Assembly: GCA_003439945.1 (NCBI GenBank)
Contig: QVRM01005978.1
Coordinates: 1 to 64,000 of the forward strand
Direction of reading: 5' to 3'
Length of the DNA: 64,000 bases
DNA from: Dermanyssus gallinae
Lineage: Eukaryota; Arthropoda; Arachnida; Mesostigmata; Dermanyssidae
Under the pieces are notes generated by a model. That model saw nothing but the letters and a program-made list of their open reading frames with translations, had not been told where the DNA came from and searched no databases. This document shows, piece by piece, positions 11,338 through 23,482 of the stretch. Every line of letters starts with the position of its first letter. The stretch's first letter is position 1. Both the position numbers and the translations under genes were made by a program.

Positions 11338-11617
11338 ATGAAGGGTGACAACAACGGCGGTGAGGTCGAGACGAAGGCAACAGTGACAACGAGATCGGCG
11401 AAATCGAAGACGATGACGACAAACGTCGCCGACTTCGAGCGGCGCTCAGAAGTCGCTCAATCACTACTATTGACGCTTACCGCCACTGCGGATGACAGTA
11501 GGTAGCGTGCGGTGCTCGAACACGCCGCCTCGCGGACGTGATGATGTGGTGACGCTACTCGCACTCGTATGAAGAAGAGGTTTCCTATCTATGGCCCGGC
11601 AACTATCAAGACCACTA

Positions 11618-11745
11618 GAACAACAACAACAACAGCAGCAGCAACAACCACAACAACAACAGCAACAATAACCACAACAACAGCAACAGCAACAATTACG
11701 CCTACAACAACAACACCAACAACACCAACAACAACTACAACCACC
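11618..11745. repeat. CAA/CAG-rich tract
   Basis: About 128 bp of CAA with CAG, CAATAACC and CACCAACAA variants; read as poly-Thr in one plus frame. Confidence 0.93.
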
Positions 11746-12008
11746 TCACGCTGTGACTTTCGCTGTCATCGCTACCGGCCGTCGGGCGGTGGTGGCATTG
11801 AGAGACAAGGACCCAAGGGAGACGATCGCCGCCATCGGTCGCGAACAAAACCTCCACGAAGTAGGGCCGTGTGTCGGCATTCGCACCGTAAGCACTCGAG
11901 GGAGGTTAAAACACATGCCGCCTCAACCGACACTGCCGCATAAAATCGATAATGATGCCGACTAAAATCTGTATTGATAACACTAGCATACAGAGTGAGA
12001 GTGATGTA

Positions 12009-12032
12009 CATATATATCAGTATATATATATG

Positions 12033-12108
<76 letters not shown>

Positions 12109-12115
12109 CATATAA
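12009..12115. repeat. Long (AT)n microsatellite
   Basis: About 105 bp of TA dinucleotide with a few CAG, TGTA and CATA interruptions at the ends. The Tyr/Ile alternating frames on both strands come from this tract. Confidence 0.96.
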
Positions 12116-12339
12116 CTTTTCACAAATGTCTTCTAAAGAACATTTCAAGACATCTTTACGAAGTATGTACCTGTCAACTACAAAACTCGGCAAGGACTTA
12201 AAGGGATGCAAACTTAACTATTTGACGACGTTGTTTTTTTTTGCTTTATTAACGGCAGCGCACCCATGCTGCACATTTTTAAGCGCACAGCAGGCGGAGA
12301 AATCCGACTGCAGCCACAATAATATGAACCAGAGTAGAA

Positions 12340-12420
12340 ACAGCAGCAACAACAACAACAGCATGAACAACAAGAACCACAATAACAACAACCACAAAAA
12401 CCACAACAACAGCAACTATA
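12340..12420. repeat. CAA/CCACAA-rich tract
   Basis: Degenerate CAA with CAG and CCACAA words. Confidence 0.9.
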
Positions 12421-14056
12421 TAGTAACAGAATCATATCGAATATCGACGATGAATTATTATCTCGACGGTGGACGGAGGAAGTCGAAATGAGCAGAAAAA
12501 GAGGAGATTACATTCAACTCATTTGAAGGGCAAAAGAGAACGGGAAAGCGACGCAAAATAAAAAACAGAGCGAGCAAAACACGCACAAGCGCGCGTACAA
12601 GTTCAAATCAACTGGCGGCTGCCTGAATGGTGGAGGAGCAAAGAACGCAGGACAAGACGGAACCGAACGGCAAGGAGAAGAAGTCGAATTAGAAGAAGGT
12701 CCTTGTTCATCGAGAGAGCATATCAATTACAAAACGTTTCGTGGTTGGCGGTCGATTTCGTCGTCGTCGTCGTCATCGTCGTCGATGACGCGATGAGCCC
12801 GTGCGCGCGAGTCTGAGCGGTACTGAAGTGACCGTAGCGCGGTGAAGTCGCCGCGCGCTGCTGAAGCCCGCTGGGGCAGTGGGGGGGGGGGGGGCAGTGA
12901 GGGGGGGGGAGGAGAGGCTGCTAGGTACCTCTTCATGAAGTTCATGAAATCCACACACAGAGCCACCTTCAGGAGGAGCCACGACCTGCATGGCTGGACC
13001 GCCGGCAACGGCGGCGACCCCTCACTGTACTTCACTACGTCACAAGTGCCTTCATCTTTGTCGTCGTCGTGGTCGTCGTCGTCGTCGACATGAATGCCAA
13101 CGCCATAACGGCGGCAGCTTCTAGCGACGTGTGGTGAAATGACGGACCCTCCACGACCCTTGCGCTGCTGCTGCTGCTGCTGCTGCCGCCGCGTTAACTC
13201 AGGGCAATCAATGAGCATGACGTGGGACTTAAGGATCTACCTAAGTCGGACACCATCGCGGCGAACGTTCGTCCGCGTGTCCGCGGGAGACTGTCCGCGG
13301 GAGAGATCGAGGCAAAATAATGGGCGAAGGAAGCCCATCTTGAAAGAGAGAGACAGAGAGAGTGTGTGCGAAAGTAAATGGAAGGGAAAGAGAACGATAC
13401 GGAAGAGAATAATACAGCATGGTAAAGAGGTTAGAGAAAGATTGAGAAGAAGGGCCGCCACTCGCCTCTCTCGCGGACCACCAGGACAGAACTATCAGGG
13501 CAGCCTTGGCCAGCCGGTTTCGTCGTGCTTCTGCTGATTATGGTGGGCATACCGGCACCGTACATCTATCCTCTCCCGTTTTCTCTCTAGTGCTCTTGAT
13601 GCATATATAGATGTTTTTTTTCATGTGTATGTGCCATATCGTGTGCTTTCCTATTCACGTCATACGGTCGGCCTCTTCGACAATTGCTACTTTGCATTAG
13701 GATCCAGCTAGCTGGTTTCCTTTACAAACAAACTACTTGAATAATAATACCAACACTCACAGCAAAAAGAAACGCCTAGAACGCACGACAACATAAAAAG
13801 GGCTACCGTGAAGAATAAATAGCCCTAGCAAGTTTTAGAAGCAATACCGGCCCATACAAAAGCACCCTGTTTTTGCTCCTTCCACCAATTTCAAAACTCT
13901 TTAATTGATGTTTTAGCAATATACTGCCATATACTGCGACAGGTCGGAACAATAGCTGCCAATTCCATGTCAGAGGTCTACTGCCAGCCTGGAAATACGC
14001 CAAATATTGAAATATATAAACAATAATTGGGCCAATTTATTTTCCTCTTCCTCGCC
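12421..14056. other. Unique sequence with small repeats
   Basis: Contains GTC runs at 12757-12785 and 13055-13088, a CTG run at 13164-13187, a tandem TGTCCGCGGGAGA duplication at about 13277-13304 and a GAGA-rich patch near 13345-13362. The poly-G block is listed separately. No recognisable gene. Confidence 0.55.
12873..12909 (+). repeat. Poly-G cluster with G-quadruplex potential
   Basis: G runs of 4, 14 and 9 bases are separated by CAGT and CAGTGA. Four G-tracts of three or more with short loops can be drawn easily, so a G-quadruplex on the plus strand is plausible. Assembly run-length error is likely in such a block. Confidence 0.85.
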
Positions 14057-14076
14057 GTATATATATATATATATAC
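14057..14076. repeat. Short (AT)n microsatellite
   Basis: About 20 bp of TA. A second one of similar length lies at 14339-14356. Confidence 0.9.
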
Positions 14077-14293
14077 GTTCCCTTGTTTTTGTTTCTCCTT
14101 TCGTCTTTCTACACAGGAGAATATAATTAATCGCGCTGTTACAGCCCTCGCCATAAATTGCTATCATAAAGGTGAATATTAAGTAGGTCAATTTAGCGTC
14201 TTCTGTTGTCTTCTTCTCGCTCCGCCCTCTCTCTCTATCTCTTCTGCTCTTCACATGAACTCTCTCATTTAAGGGGTAATCTTGGTACCAATA

Positions 14294-14323
14294 AGGCCCT
14301 CTTCCTCGCATGGAAGAGGGCCT
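14294..14323. repeat. Perfect 12-bp inverted repeat
   Basis: AGGCCCTCTTCC (14294-14305) and its exact reverse complement (14312-14323) are separated by six bases, giving a GC-rich hairpin on either strand. No tail of T follows, so it is not an obvious terminator-like element. Confidence 0.9.
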
Positions 14324-14399
14324 ATAATAAAAATCGGAAATATATATATATATATACGCATATCGACCTCTATACCTGGCGTACACTTGAACATGAGCC

Positions 14400-15170
14400 C
14401 TCCTAGCTCACCCTTTAGTTCAGTCCGCGTGCGTTCGATCTAGCTCTCGCGTCACGGGCACGCACGCAATCTACCTTTGTTTCTGGTTTGCTCTGCAACA
14501 GGCTGGCGTTATGGGCCAGATTATGGCGTTATGGCCGCGCGCCATCGGTAGCTGGCAGCTGTGAGTAAGGCAGAGAGCGGAACTTGAGACGTCGTTCGGA
14601 GCGGACCGCTGAGACCAGTAGTCAACAACAGCAGCAACAACATGCTCAGGCCAACAAATTCCTAATGGACGGACAGACAGGTCGACCGGTAAACAACCCG
14701 ACCGGTTCTCAGCCGAGCGTCGTAGAACTCGCCAGACGGAACACCATGACAGGCGAAAAAAAGAACGGTCCCGCCATTGCCGACGAGACCGCCGCGAGAC
14801 GGGCATCAGAACCACGAGAAGGAAGGAGGAAAACTGTCCCCGTTGACAGGCTCAATTCGATCATTTCAGCTTCCATACGCTACTCGTGGTGTAACTCAGC
14901 GACTTCTGCTGCTGCTGCTGTGATCTGTCTTGCTTAGCTTGTGCTGATCCTGTGTGGTCATATCTCTGTTGGGTCCCTCCTGTGAATCTGATCATTGTCA
15001 CATGTTAACACCTCGACTCGCCCCACTCAGCTTTCGGTCGGCGGTCGTTCCTTGTTTATGGGCAGCGATGGGCTATGACCACAGTAGCAATAATAGAGAC
15101 ACAACAGCAACAAAAACAAGACGAGCAAAAATAAAAGGAAACAACAATCACAACAACGGCGGTGACGGTA
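14400..15170. other. Non-repetitive segment, no gene seen
   Basis: A plus-strand open stretch at 14584-14937 (117 codons, starting at ATG 14629-14641 region at the earliest plausible point) has a short Gln run and otherwise balanced composition, but no recognisable domain. The minus strand is open over much of it too. Confidence 0.4.
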
Positions 15171-15208
15171 GCTGCAGCAACAACAACAAGAACAACAACA
15201 ACGACAGC

Positions 15209-15240
<32 letters not shown>

Positions 15241-15262
15241 GAACGGCAATCGCAACCACAAA
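15171..15262. repeat. CAA-rich tract
   Basis: Near-pure AAC/CAA run with AAG and GAC substitutions. It forms the poly-Asn core of an open frame with unrelated flanks, which is a typical chance arrangement here. Confidence 0.93.
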
Positions 15263-16845
15263 AATAAAATGAGTTATTTGCCGGCAGCTGAGAGTTGCTG
15301 CTTTTTATATTGGCTGGGAATCACGCTCACTTTTTTCACGCTTACTGCGTACACTTACGAGTAGGTAGAATGCGATCTGTATGTGTGTGTGTGTGGGAGC
15401 ACGACAGAAGAGCAAACTCCCAAACTCCAAACAACAGTAGCAGCCGCCATACCACCACCACCACTACCAACGACAACATCAACAAAAACAACAATACTAT
15501 CAACTGCTGATCTACCAATTGCTATATTATTATTATCAACAACATATACCCCCTCCTGAAGCTGCAACTTACGGTATGATGCTGCCTTTCAGTACTGATC
15601 TGACTTGGCAATACAGCCGCAAATTCCGCAAAAGTCACGCGGGAACTGAAGCAACTGAAGCCTACGAGTCAATGCAGTCCAACTGCGCCAGGCAGGCGGC
15701 TAAGCTATTTGCAGCATTGTGTGAGCCATCATTGTGGCCCGGTCGCCGATGCCCCATCTTTGATTTCTCAACACAGCAGCCAGCCAGTAAGCCAGCCAGT
15801 CTCCGTCACTCGGCCCCACCAGATCCGGCCGAGCAGCCAGAGTTTTGGCGCTAGAGTTCAGTGCGCAAACGCGGCACTTCACCGCCTTCACAAACAACGC
15901 CCTTCACCCATACAGAGATTGATTGTTTGCTGGCCTGCTTGCGCCGATTGGTGTGGTCGGCTGTGGCGACACGAGCTCGCCACCATTGCACGGTCATTGT
16001 CAGAGAGATAGCTCAAACTAGCTGACTCGCTGTCATCTCTTTCAGTGCGTGTTCTCTCAGTTGAACGCTGAACGTTTTACGACTGCAGCATTAACAACAA
16101 CGGCCACAATAACAACAACGGTCATGACAGAAACAATAACGCTACCGAAACTACAACAGTAGCGATATATAGTAACGACAACGACTAGGCCAGCATCAAC
16201 AATGCCAGCGGTACAGTGAGATCGACTAGAAGAGACGCAGGAGGCAATTTACGCACCATTTGGGCCCACTGGCCCACCATAGATGGCCGGTTAGAGAGCC
16301 AGCTTGGTGCCAGCCTCATGCGCTTCATGCTCGAGCGCGCTCGGCAACTGCCAGTACTACAACATTCGGCATACTTAACTATTGTTCCTGGTCTTTCTTG
16401 CTCTCAGAAGACACGGCATGATACATCGTTTCCTTCATAGGCAACAGAGGGTGCAACACGAACCCTGCCGTAGGACAGCTTTGCCGGCGTTTGCGGCAAA
16501 AACGTAAGGCAGCGGTCGAACGCGAAGGTAAGGGTGACGTTAAAGGCAACCGATAAGAAAACGGCGCTCAGATACGCGCCACAGGGGTGAGTATAAGGGT
16601 CAGGACCCTCCCGGCCGACACCAACCTCGCTTGACACGAAGGCAACGAGAGTCTTTTTTGTATGTTCGCCTTCGAATCAGCCACGCAAACAACGATCATC
16701 GCAGAGTAAGGGAGAACGGTTGACGACAACGACGACTCCTCATGAAGTTCAGGAATATTCTGACGAAGCCCCGCTGAAGCCCGGCGTCAACATATTGCAA
16801 CGCTAGCTGGAATTGCGTACGTAATACTGGAACGCTGTGAAATTG
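15263..16845. other. Mostly unique island, no gene seen
   Basis: TG run near 15379-15394, CCA/CAA patch at 15440-15500, CAGCCAGTAAGCCAGCCAGT repeats near 15775-15800, and a CAA/CGGTCAT patch at 16090-16140. No recognisable protein or RNA. Confidence 0.5.
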
Positions 16846-16874
16846 CAATAATAATAATAATGATAATAATAATA
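16846..16874. repeat. (AAT)n microsatellite
   Basis: About nine AAT units with one GAT interruption. Confidence 0.9.
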
Positions 16875-18506
16875 TTAAAGACGTCAACAATGGAACCTTC
16901 GCCAAGCTTCGTCTTACGACTTTCCTGCATGCCAACACGAGCATCTATTGCCTTGGCCGTACGGCGAGAGGCGACGCAGAAGAGAAATATACCCTCTGCA
17001 TAATGAAATTCGTCGCCCATCTCAATTTCCCGCGCCGTCTCGCAATGGGGAGTCTGTTGCTGCTGCTGCTGCTGATGAAGTAATTTTACTACGTACCGAT
17101 CCGTTCGTGGAGACAAGCTTCAGTCAGCCCCGCTCTACATCAACGGTTCATCAATGCGTTCACGCGTATAACATTCACCTCGCACCTGTTATTGCAAATT
17201 GTTGCAGGCAACAATAAATTCAAACTGTACATGTGATATGATATGAAACTCCGGCCGGTCGGCATGTGGGCAGGCCCGGCAACCCAATTCATTGTCGTCA
17301 ACACAAGCACTAAGAAAAACAGCAGAAATAAAACAACAACAACAACAATAACAGCATTAAGAACAAGAGCCACAAATCTTCCAGCCAGCGGGTATCGCAT
17401 CGAATTATTATGTGCCTACGATACGCCACACGCCATTATAACGTCGTTGACCTTATTAATGGCATCGCTACTGCTTCTGACGTTGTTTTCCGAACCGTCT
17501 GTATTGTCTATATTTTGTTACCCATCCCTTACTTTCGGCATTGATTACTTTTATAGTGATTATGTTGTTGTTGTTGTTGTTGGCCTTAGAATTGCTATTA
17601 CTAATCGCATAGTGCATTTTGTTTGTATAGATACATGTTTATTGTTTTTTGACTTGTCAAATTTAGGCAGGTCATCATTTGTCAACGACCACATGAGCAA
17701 CCTGCCCCATCCGCCCGAAACGACGAAGACAGCCGACTAAAACAAACCGGCGACCGATAAACACAAGTTTCGAACACACACAGTTTTACTGTGCCACCTA
17801 TCCTGTAGCCCGTTTGCAGGCACGCTTCACCGGCGCAGATCAAGCGGAAAATGGCGTCCGTCAGTGTTTACATAATCAATCCGAGCGAATTATCATGACA
17901 TTCATGCATGATTTAGCGCTGACACACCACCTCGTCGCTAGTCGGTCTCTACCAACAATAATGTGCAACAACAGTAACAACAACACGCATAACCGAGAAA
18001 ATAACAACACGCACCCTCGTCGTTAATTTTCTCCGGGTTATCGGACTTCTCGACTCATGGACCAGTTGTCTGTCCCACGTCAGTACTCCGACTCAGTGTT
18101 TTTTAAGTTCATTTTTGATTATGCTTCCTGTGCACGCGTTGCTTTCTTTCTCCCTGCGGCGCGACATTTTATCAAACAGTTTTCGGAACAGTTCTTTGTC
18201 GCTTTGAATAAATCGAATATTTTCAATATACACTACTACTACTACTACTACTGCCGCGACTATGGCTACAACTACCACAATCTTCTATGACAGTTTCCGC
18301 TTGTCACACACTCATTAAAATACGGTAGACGTAATACGTCGTCGGGGGTGCCCTCGTCATGCATAAATAAAAAAAGTCACATTTCCCGATGAAAAGCCGT
18401 TGCTCCGTTTCAGCTCTTTAGACGCGCGTGCGTCAGCCCGCGCATTTCACGCACGCTTACCTGAAATACAGAGCAGAGCGAAACAGTTGTTAGGAATAGT
18501 AGGTTC
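16875..18506. other. Mostly unique sequence, no gene seen
   Basis: Short CTG (17057-17073), CAA (17333-17350), GTT (17562-17582) and TAC (18232-18252) runs. A 165-codon plus frame at 17243-17740 is composed of unrelated unique and GTT-derived sequence, with no domain recognised. Confidence 0.5.
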
Positions 18507-18540
18507 TATATATATATATATATACATATATATACATATG
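18507..18540. repeat. (AT)n microsatellite
   Basis: TA run with CATA interruptions. Confidence 0.94.
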
Positions 18541-19765
18541 CTTATCAACCGTTGTCTATGGCGCAGTTGTAATTGCTGTTACTGTGGTGAGTTTCTGCCA
18601 TTTCATTGAAATTCTGCTGCTGTCCATGCTATGGCGAGTTCATCATCGATAGACAGGAGCAGTTTATGTGAAAGCGTGCGACGGCGAACTAAGGTAAGTA
18701 AGTGGGCAGCGGCGGAGAAATAAGTACACGCGTCGTATCTTACAATGAAGCGCGCAACTACCTCATTTAGGGAGGCTCACCGCCCTCCCATCTCGAAAGA
18801 TCATCGCCTGTGTTCATGATCATAATAATCATCGTCCTCATCATCATCATCGGGGAAAAGCTCAGCACACCAAGCCACATGAACAGTGTAATCGCCATCG
18901 CCACCATATCATCAACATCATCACCATGGCGGTATGTTGCCGTCGGCGACAGGGCCATGATCAAACTCGCCATGATCAACAAAATCAACAGCAAAACGAC
19001 AGACAAGATGCTGATATTCGTACAGCCGCCCCCTAGATCGAGCCCAATGAAGACGACGACGAGCAAAAGAGCAAGACGAGAAACAGAACGAACGCCGCCG
19101 GAGAGAAGAGTGTCCTCAATTTGAAGTGTTTCTCCTCGTCTCTCTCTCGCTCTCTCTCTCTCTCGGTCTGTCTTGGTCTTCGTTTATCTTTCGGTGTGTA
19201 TTTGTTGGTCTGGCACTTTGCCTGCTGCAAGCTAGGTACTGCTGGTCTCTCCCAAGTACCTATCACCACCGCTACCACCACCACCACTGCTACCACCTCA
19301 TCTGCCGCGTCATCAGCACTGCTCCTCGCTTCACTCGCGGTCGGTCGCTGCCGCGCTCGCTGTGTTTTCCTTTTTCTATTCCCGCTGTCGTCTTGATTTT
19401 TGTGCTTCTGCCGCAACTGCTGCTTGCTGCTGCTGGAGCTGCTGGTATGACGATGAAGTCGCCTTGGGTGGCCGTCAATTGGCGTCTATGGCGGCGGCGG
19501 TGGCAGCGGCGGCGGCGACGTCCGATGGATGATGATTCGTATCGAGGTCCTTTATCCAAATGCTGTCTCTGTTGAACGAACGCCGATCGATCGAGTGAGC
19601 GAGTCTCGGCCGACAAGCGATGCACGAGGTGAGCAAGCACCACAACATGCGAACGCAACGACTCCGACGAATCCATCAGCCGGCACCACCACCACCACCG
19701 CCGCCGCCGCTGCTACCAAAAAGATCAATATAGACATTACGTCTCGTGGCATCACCAATCCACAG

Positions 19766-19768
<3 letters not shown>
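18541..19768. other. Mixed unique and simple sequence, no gene seen
   Basis: CAT/ATC-rich patch at 18815-18930, TC run at 19138-19166, CAC/ACC patch at 19262-19300, GGC patch at 19489-19520 and CAC/GCC run at 19684-19712. Open frames on both strands overlap in conflicting phases. Confidence 0.5.
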
Positions 19769-19808
<40 letters not shown>

Positions 19809-19812
19809 TATG
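19769..19812. repeat. (AT)n microsatellite
   Basis: TA run of about 34 bp with a CATATATATGTA tail. Confidence 0.95.
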
Positions 19813-19969
19813 TATGTATACCGCTGAGCTTCACCATGATCATCATCTTCTTCTTCTTCGTTTTCTTAGGGTTTTGTCGTCTGAAGTCGTCGCGGCGGGC
19901 CCGCCAGCACAGGGCGGGCGTCAATCAGTCAGCACGTCGAAGCGTCGACCTCTTCAAATGATGACGCCA

Positions 19970-20052
19970 GCAACAACAACAACAACAACAGCAACAACAG
20001 GTACAGCAACAACGACAATAACAACAACAAAACCAATGATGATGATGATGAT
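19970..20052. repeat. CAA tract followed by GAT run
   Basis: CAA/CAG words at 19970-20032 and a pure GAT run at 20036-20052. Confidence 0.9.
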
Positions 20053-21069
20053 GGCGACGACGACGACACCGGCGACGTCAAAGTCCAACCTCAACGACCC
20101 CGCGCGGCGTAACAGACAGACGCCAGAATCCCGACGTAGAAGCCGAAACAACGCCACCGCGACCCGAGACGCCCAAGACCGCCATGTTGGCAGGAAAGAT
20201 GGCGTAGTTGTTATGCCGTTCCCGCAGCCACCGCTGCTGCTGCTGCTGCTGGCACCGCCTTAGTTACTCAAGAAGCTCTTGTTGTTGTTGTTGTTGTTGT
20301 GCTGCTGTTTACTGCTGTACTTCAATCAATGTCTCTCTCTCTATCGCTCTCTCCCTACCTTCATTTCTCTCTCACAAACTCTTCGCTTCTAAGGTTTGCC
20401 TCTGCCCGTCTTCATCGACGAGGCGGTGGTAGCGGCAGCAGCAACAGCAGCAATCAGGCGATCTATGAGGTCCCTCCATGAGGTGTCTGATGTGTGATGC
20501 TGATTATGAGGTGGATGAAAATGAAGAGAAGCCGGTTGTTTCGACGTTTGAGCTCTTAGTTGGTGTTCTTCTGCAGCAGTTTTGGTTGGCTCCTTACAAT
20601 GCCTCTTCGATGAATCTATTTGGCTAGCTCGTCGCCCCATCGAGAGCGAATTGTCTCATCATATCTGTGTTGACACTCTGCTGGGGTCGTCACTGCAGGT
20701 GGGGTAATTGCTGCTGCTGCTAGGACTGGTGGCCCTGGGGTGGTCGTGGCACGTGGAGGGTGGGCAAATTGGTAAGCAAGACGTGAACGGTCTTCGCTAA
20801 CGCTGGGACGGAGACGAGACAATGACAATCAAGTGACGCCGATGAGGTTGATGATGACGACAACCCCAAAACAACAACAACAATAACTCCGACGATCCCA
20901 AAAATACTACCAACAACAACAATCAACAAACAACAAGAGCGTATATACCGGCGATAATAATAACAAGAGGTATCCATACAGTCGTGCGTTATTGTCGTAG
21001 TCGTAGTAGTCCTGATTATAGCAGCTAACTAAACAGAAACATATAAACAGATGTACAAGCCTTAGCACA
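20053..21069. other. Mixed sequence with small triplet runs, no gene seen
   Basis: CTG run at 20237-20252, GTT run at 20279-20300, CAG patch at 20433-20453, CAA run at 20864-20884. No recognisable gene. Confidence 0.5.
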
Positions 21070-21138
21070 TTATATATATATATATTATATATATATATAT
21101 ATATACTTGAGAAACGATGTTTTCTACTTTGACTTAGA

Positions 21139-21172
<34 letters not shown>
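21070..21172. repeat. Paired (AT)n tracts
   Basis: TA runs at about 21071-21105 (with one phase slip TTATA) and 21141-21172, separated by 35 bp of unique sequence. Confidence 0.93.
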
Positions 21173-21175
<3 letters not shown>

Positions 21176-22136
21176 CAAAAGAAAAACTCTGTGCCCCAGA
21201 TCAGTTCAGAAGCAGTCGCAATCGAACTCGATGCCACTATATTATGTTGGCTTGCAGGCGGTCGCGCTTAATTAGGTACGCTTTAGAGGCGCTTGCTTGT
21301 TAGACTAAATGATCAAGAAAAGTCAATAATTGCCGGGGTGATCTACAGTCGTCCACGGCAGATCGCGCGACAGAAAATATCAAAGTGACTTTGCGCGTTG
21401 TCGGTTGTTGACTTCTTGCTGCTGATGCTGCATATGTTTTAGGAATTTGTGCGCACGCCAGAAGCGCTCAAGTGTGCCCCGTACACGGCGGTATGATAAT
21501 GAAGCACCCATTTACGCATACGAACATCCGGAGAGGTAGGCGAATGCGTCTTGGGGTAGGACGCGAGGTGTGCGCGTATATTGTGTGTATTTGTGAAATT
21601 CATCTCATTCAGAGGAAGCAGGACATCCTCTCACCGAGGCTTCGACTCTTGCTTCGAGACAGCCCCGAAGTCAAGCGAAGCGTACGTAGCTTCTACGTAA
21701 GCACGCGACTCTCATTGTGACGAATACATATGTAACAAGTGCCTGTAGCCGCAGCTGTCAAGGTGTAACACGCCCACCCACCCACCCACATAACTCAGCT
21801 GGAGTCACATTAACACAACGATACGTTGGGTGGCAAACGTCACCGGCCAGAATTTAAAGCGAGTGTGTCTCTCTCTTTTTTCTTCGTCTATCCGTTCGTG
21901 TGTATGCTGCGGACAAGCCGAGTTAGGGCAAGTGCGGGTATATTTAGCAATAGTGGGTAAAACAAGAAGCACATATGGTTCAACAACAAACTAGACGATT
22001 AGCTGTTTCCGTGCAACCAAATGAGTGCAATGCGCCGCCTTAAGTACACATGATATGCGGATCATGGAAACGTGTTCGTACATGAGTGTAGCATAGCTGT
22101 GCCCTGTGACATTAGCAATCTCAGGGCAAAACTACA
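21173..22136. other. Non-repetitive island, no gene seen
   Basis: About 960 bp of unique sequence with only a short CCCACCCA run near 21773-21788. No recognisable coding or RNA signal. Confidence 0.55.
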
Positions 22137-22149
22137 AATATGTCTTCTA

Positions 22150-22335
22150 AAAAAATACTTTCTGGGCTGACTTGCAGCCAAGATTTGACGTCCATGGGAC
22201 CGCTTTTCGCATTGCTTCATAGACGGACATGCCCCATAAATACAAATGTGCAACGGTGGGGCTCGAACCCGTGCACCTCTGTGTCTCCTCCGGTCGCGAG
22301 ACGCAGAACAATGCACCACGTCACCGGACTCGACC
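22150..22335 (-). mobile_element. tRNA-derived SINE, copy 1
   Basis: Read on the minus strand, the element starts with a tRNA-like head at about 22335. An A-box-like GGTGACGTGGTG lies at 22325-22314 and a B box GGTTCGAGCCC at 22269-22259, which is the RNA polymerase III promoter arrangement. A body of about 110 bp follows and ends in a short T-rich tail near 22150. The same sequence recurs at 58475-58678 (copy 2), with long identical blocks around CACCGTTGCAC and GCGAAAAGC. Flanks AATATGTCTTCTA (22137-22149) and ATTATGTCATCTA (22336-22348) match at 11 of 13 positions, consistent with an aged target-site duplication. The 148-codon minus frame here is an artefact of the element. Confidence 0.85.
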
Positions 22336-22348
22336 ATTATGTCATCTA

Positions 22349-22382
22349 CTACTACTACTACTACTACGACGACGACGACGTT
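22349..22382. repeat. (TAC)n(GAC)n run beside the SINE
   Basis: CTA/TAC triplets then GAC triplets, abutting the right flank of SINE copy 1. Confidence 0.92.
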
Positions 22383-22710
22383 ATTAAACCTACTACCGCA
22401 ACTGTTGAGTCGCCCGCAATAGTCTGAATCTGAAGGAGGAAGAAGACGATACAGACGATTCGGCGTTACGAAGGTGATCGGGCCAGGGATGGCGGCCATC
22501 TTAGTCACTTAGTCTCGTATTGCGTCACCCACTCACCCACCCACCGAACATCTGCCGGAGAGGAGAGCACATTAAATTAGCCCGTGTGTCATAAGAGTGG
22601 CTGCAGCTGCTGCCGCTGCTGACGTGACTACTACTCAGAGCCGAAAAAGAAAAGGGAATAAAGAAACTCGACCAATTTCTACTTTTCAGCATTTCATAGG
22701 CATCAACCGG

Positions 22711-22712
<2 letters not shown>

Positions 22713-22746
<34 letters not shown>
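22713..22746. repeat. (AT)n microsatellite
   Basis: About 34 bp of uninterrupted AT. Confidence 0.95.
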
Positions 22747-22748
<2 letters not shown>

Positions 22749-23229
22749 GTAAATAGCTCGATATATAGATATACGATGGCTACCGTTGAATAGAGGGCCA
22801 AAATCATGGAAACGATTTCGAGAAATAAAAAAAGAAAGAACGAATGAAGGTCTGCCTTATTGAAGGATATGCGGAATAAGGAGTGAAGGCCGGGGGGGGG
22901 GGAGGTGTCAGATCTGGCCTGTTCCATAATTCATTAAGTGATCCGGCAACTATAGCAGCAGGGTTAGACAGAGACGCCGGCAAGAGATGAATCAGTAAGA
23001 GCTCAGAAAGATGGGGAACTATGATGAGGACAACGTTTGCGACAACAACAACAACAACAACAGCAATAACAACGTCACCAACAATAACGATGAAAACGAC
23101 CGCGAAGCACGGAAGACGACCAAAAATCGAAAGCAAGTGGGTCAACAATTTATGAAGTGAACGACGACTCTATTTTGTCGGTTGACGGCCAACGAAAACT
23201 CAAAGAGGATTACAGCCAACCAACACCAA
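22747..23229. other. Unique sequence, no gene seen
   Basis: Includes a G run at 22893-22901 and a CAA run at 23041-23062. Nothing else recognised. Confidence 0.5.
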
Positions 23230-23410
23230 ACAGGACCAAGGCTAAACAACTTTCGCACAGAACGATGGACAAACAATTTCTGAACAGGATAAAACAATTT
23301 CCGAACAGCACCAAGGCCAAACAACAGCGCAAGCAAGACCAGGACCAAACAGTACCCAAATAGGGCCAAGGCCAAACAACAGCAAAAACAGAACCAGGGC
23401 CAACCACTGG
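23230..23410. repeat. Degenerate minisatellite around CCAAGGCCAAACAAC
   Basis: The 15-mer CCAAGGCCAAACAAC or a one-base variant occurs near 23237, 23311 and 23365. Related GGACCAAACAG, AACAATTTCCGAACAG and CAGGGCCAACC words lie between. The spacing is irregular (about 74 and 54 bp). All three minus frames read as Leu/Val/Phe-rich because the words persist in every phase. Confidence 0.75.
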
Positions 23411-23482
23411 TTCCTTTTTTCACTGGACAGCGCCAAGCCCCCCTTCAAACCAAACCGAGTCCAACGCACGCCCCCCATAAAC

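Noticed and set aside
11618..11745. Poly-Thr, poly-Gln and poly-Asn frames as homopolymer-rich proteins
   Set aside because: Their flanks are unrelated in every case, several phases are open at once, and the repeat alone explains each frame.
12009..12115. Tyr/Ile-alternating open frames over AT tracts (also at 39643, 46926, 48989 and others)
   Set aside because: Pure (AT)n has no stop in the TAT-ATA phase, so such frames are automatic and carry no coding evidence.
17850..17900. Short ATG frame in strong context (MASVSVYIINPSELS)
   Set aside because: Only 15 codons long with nothing else to support translation.
22062..22508. 148-codon minus frame starting with MTKMAAIPG
   Set aside because: Most of it is translated from a TAC microsatellite and the SINE at 22150-22335.
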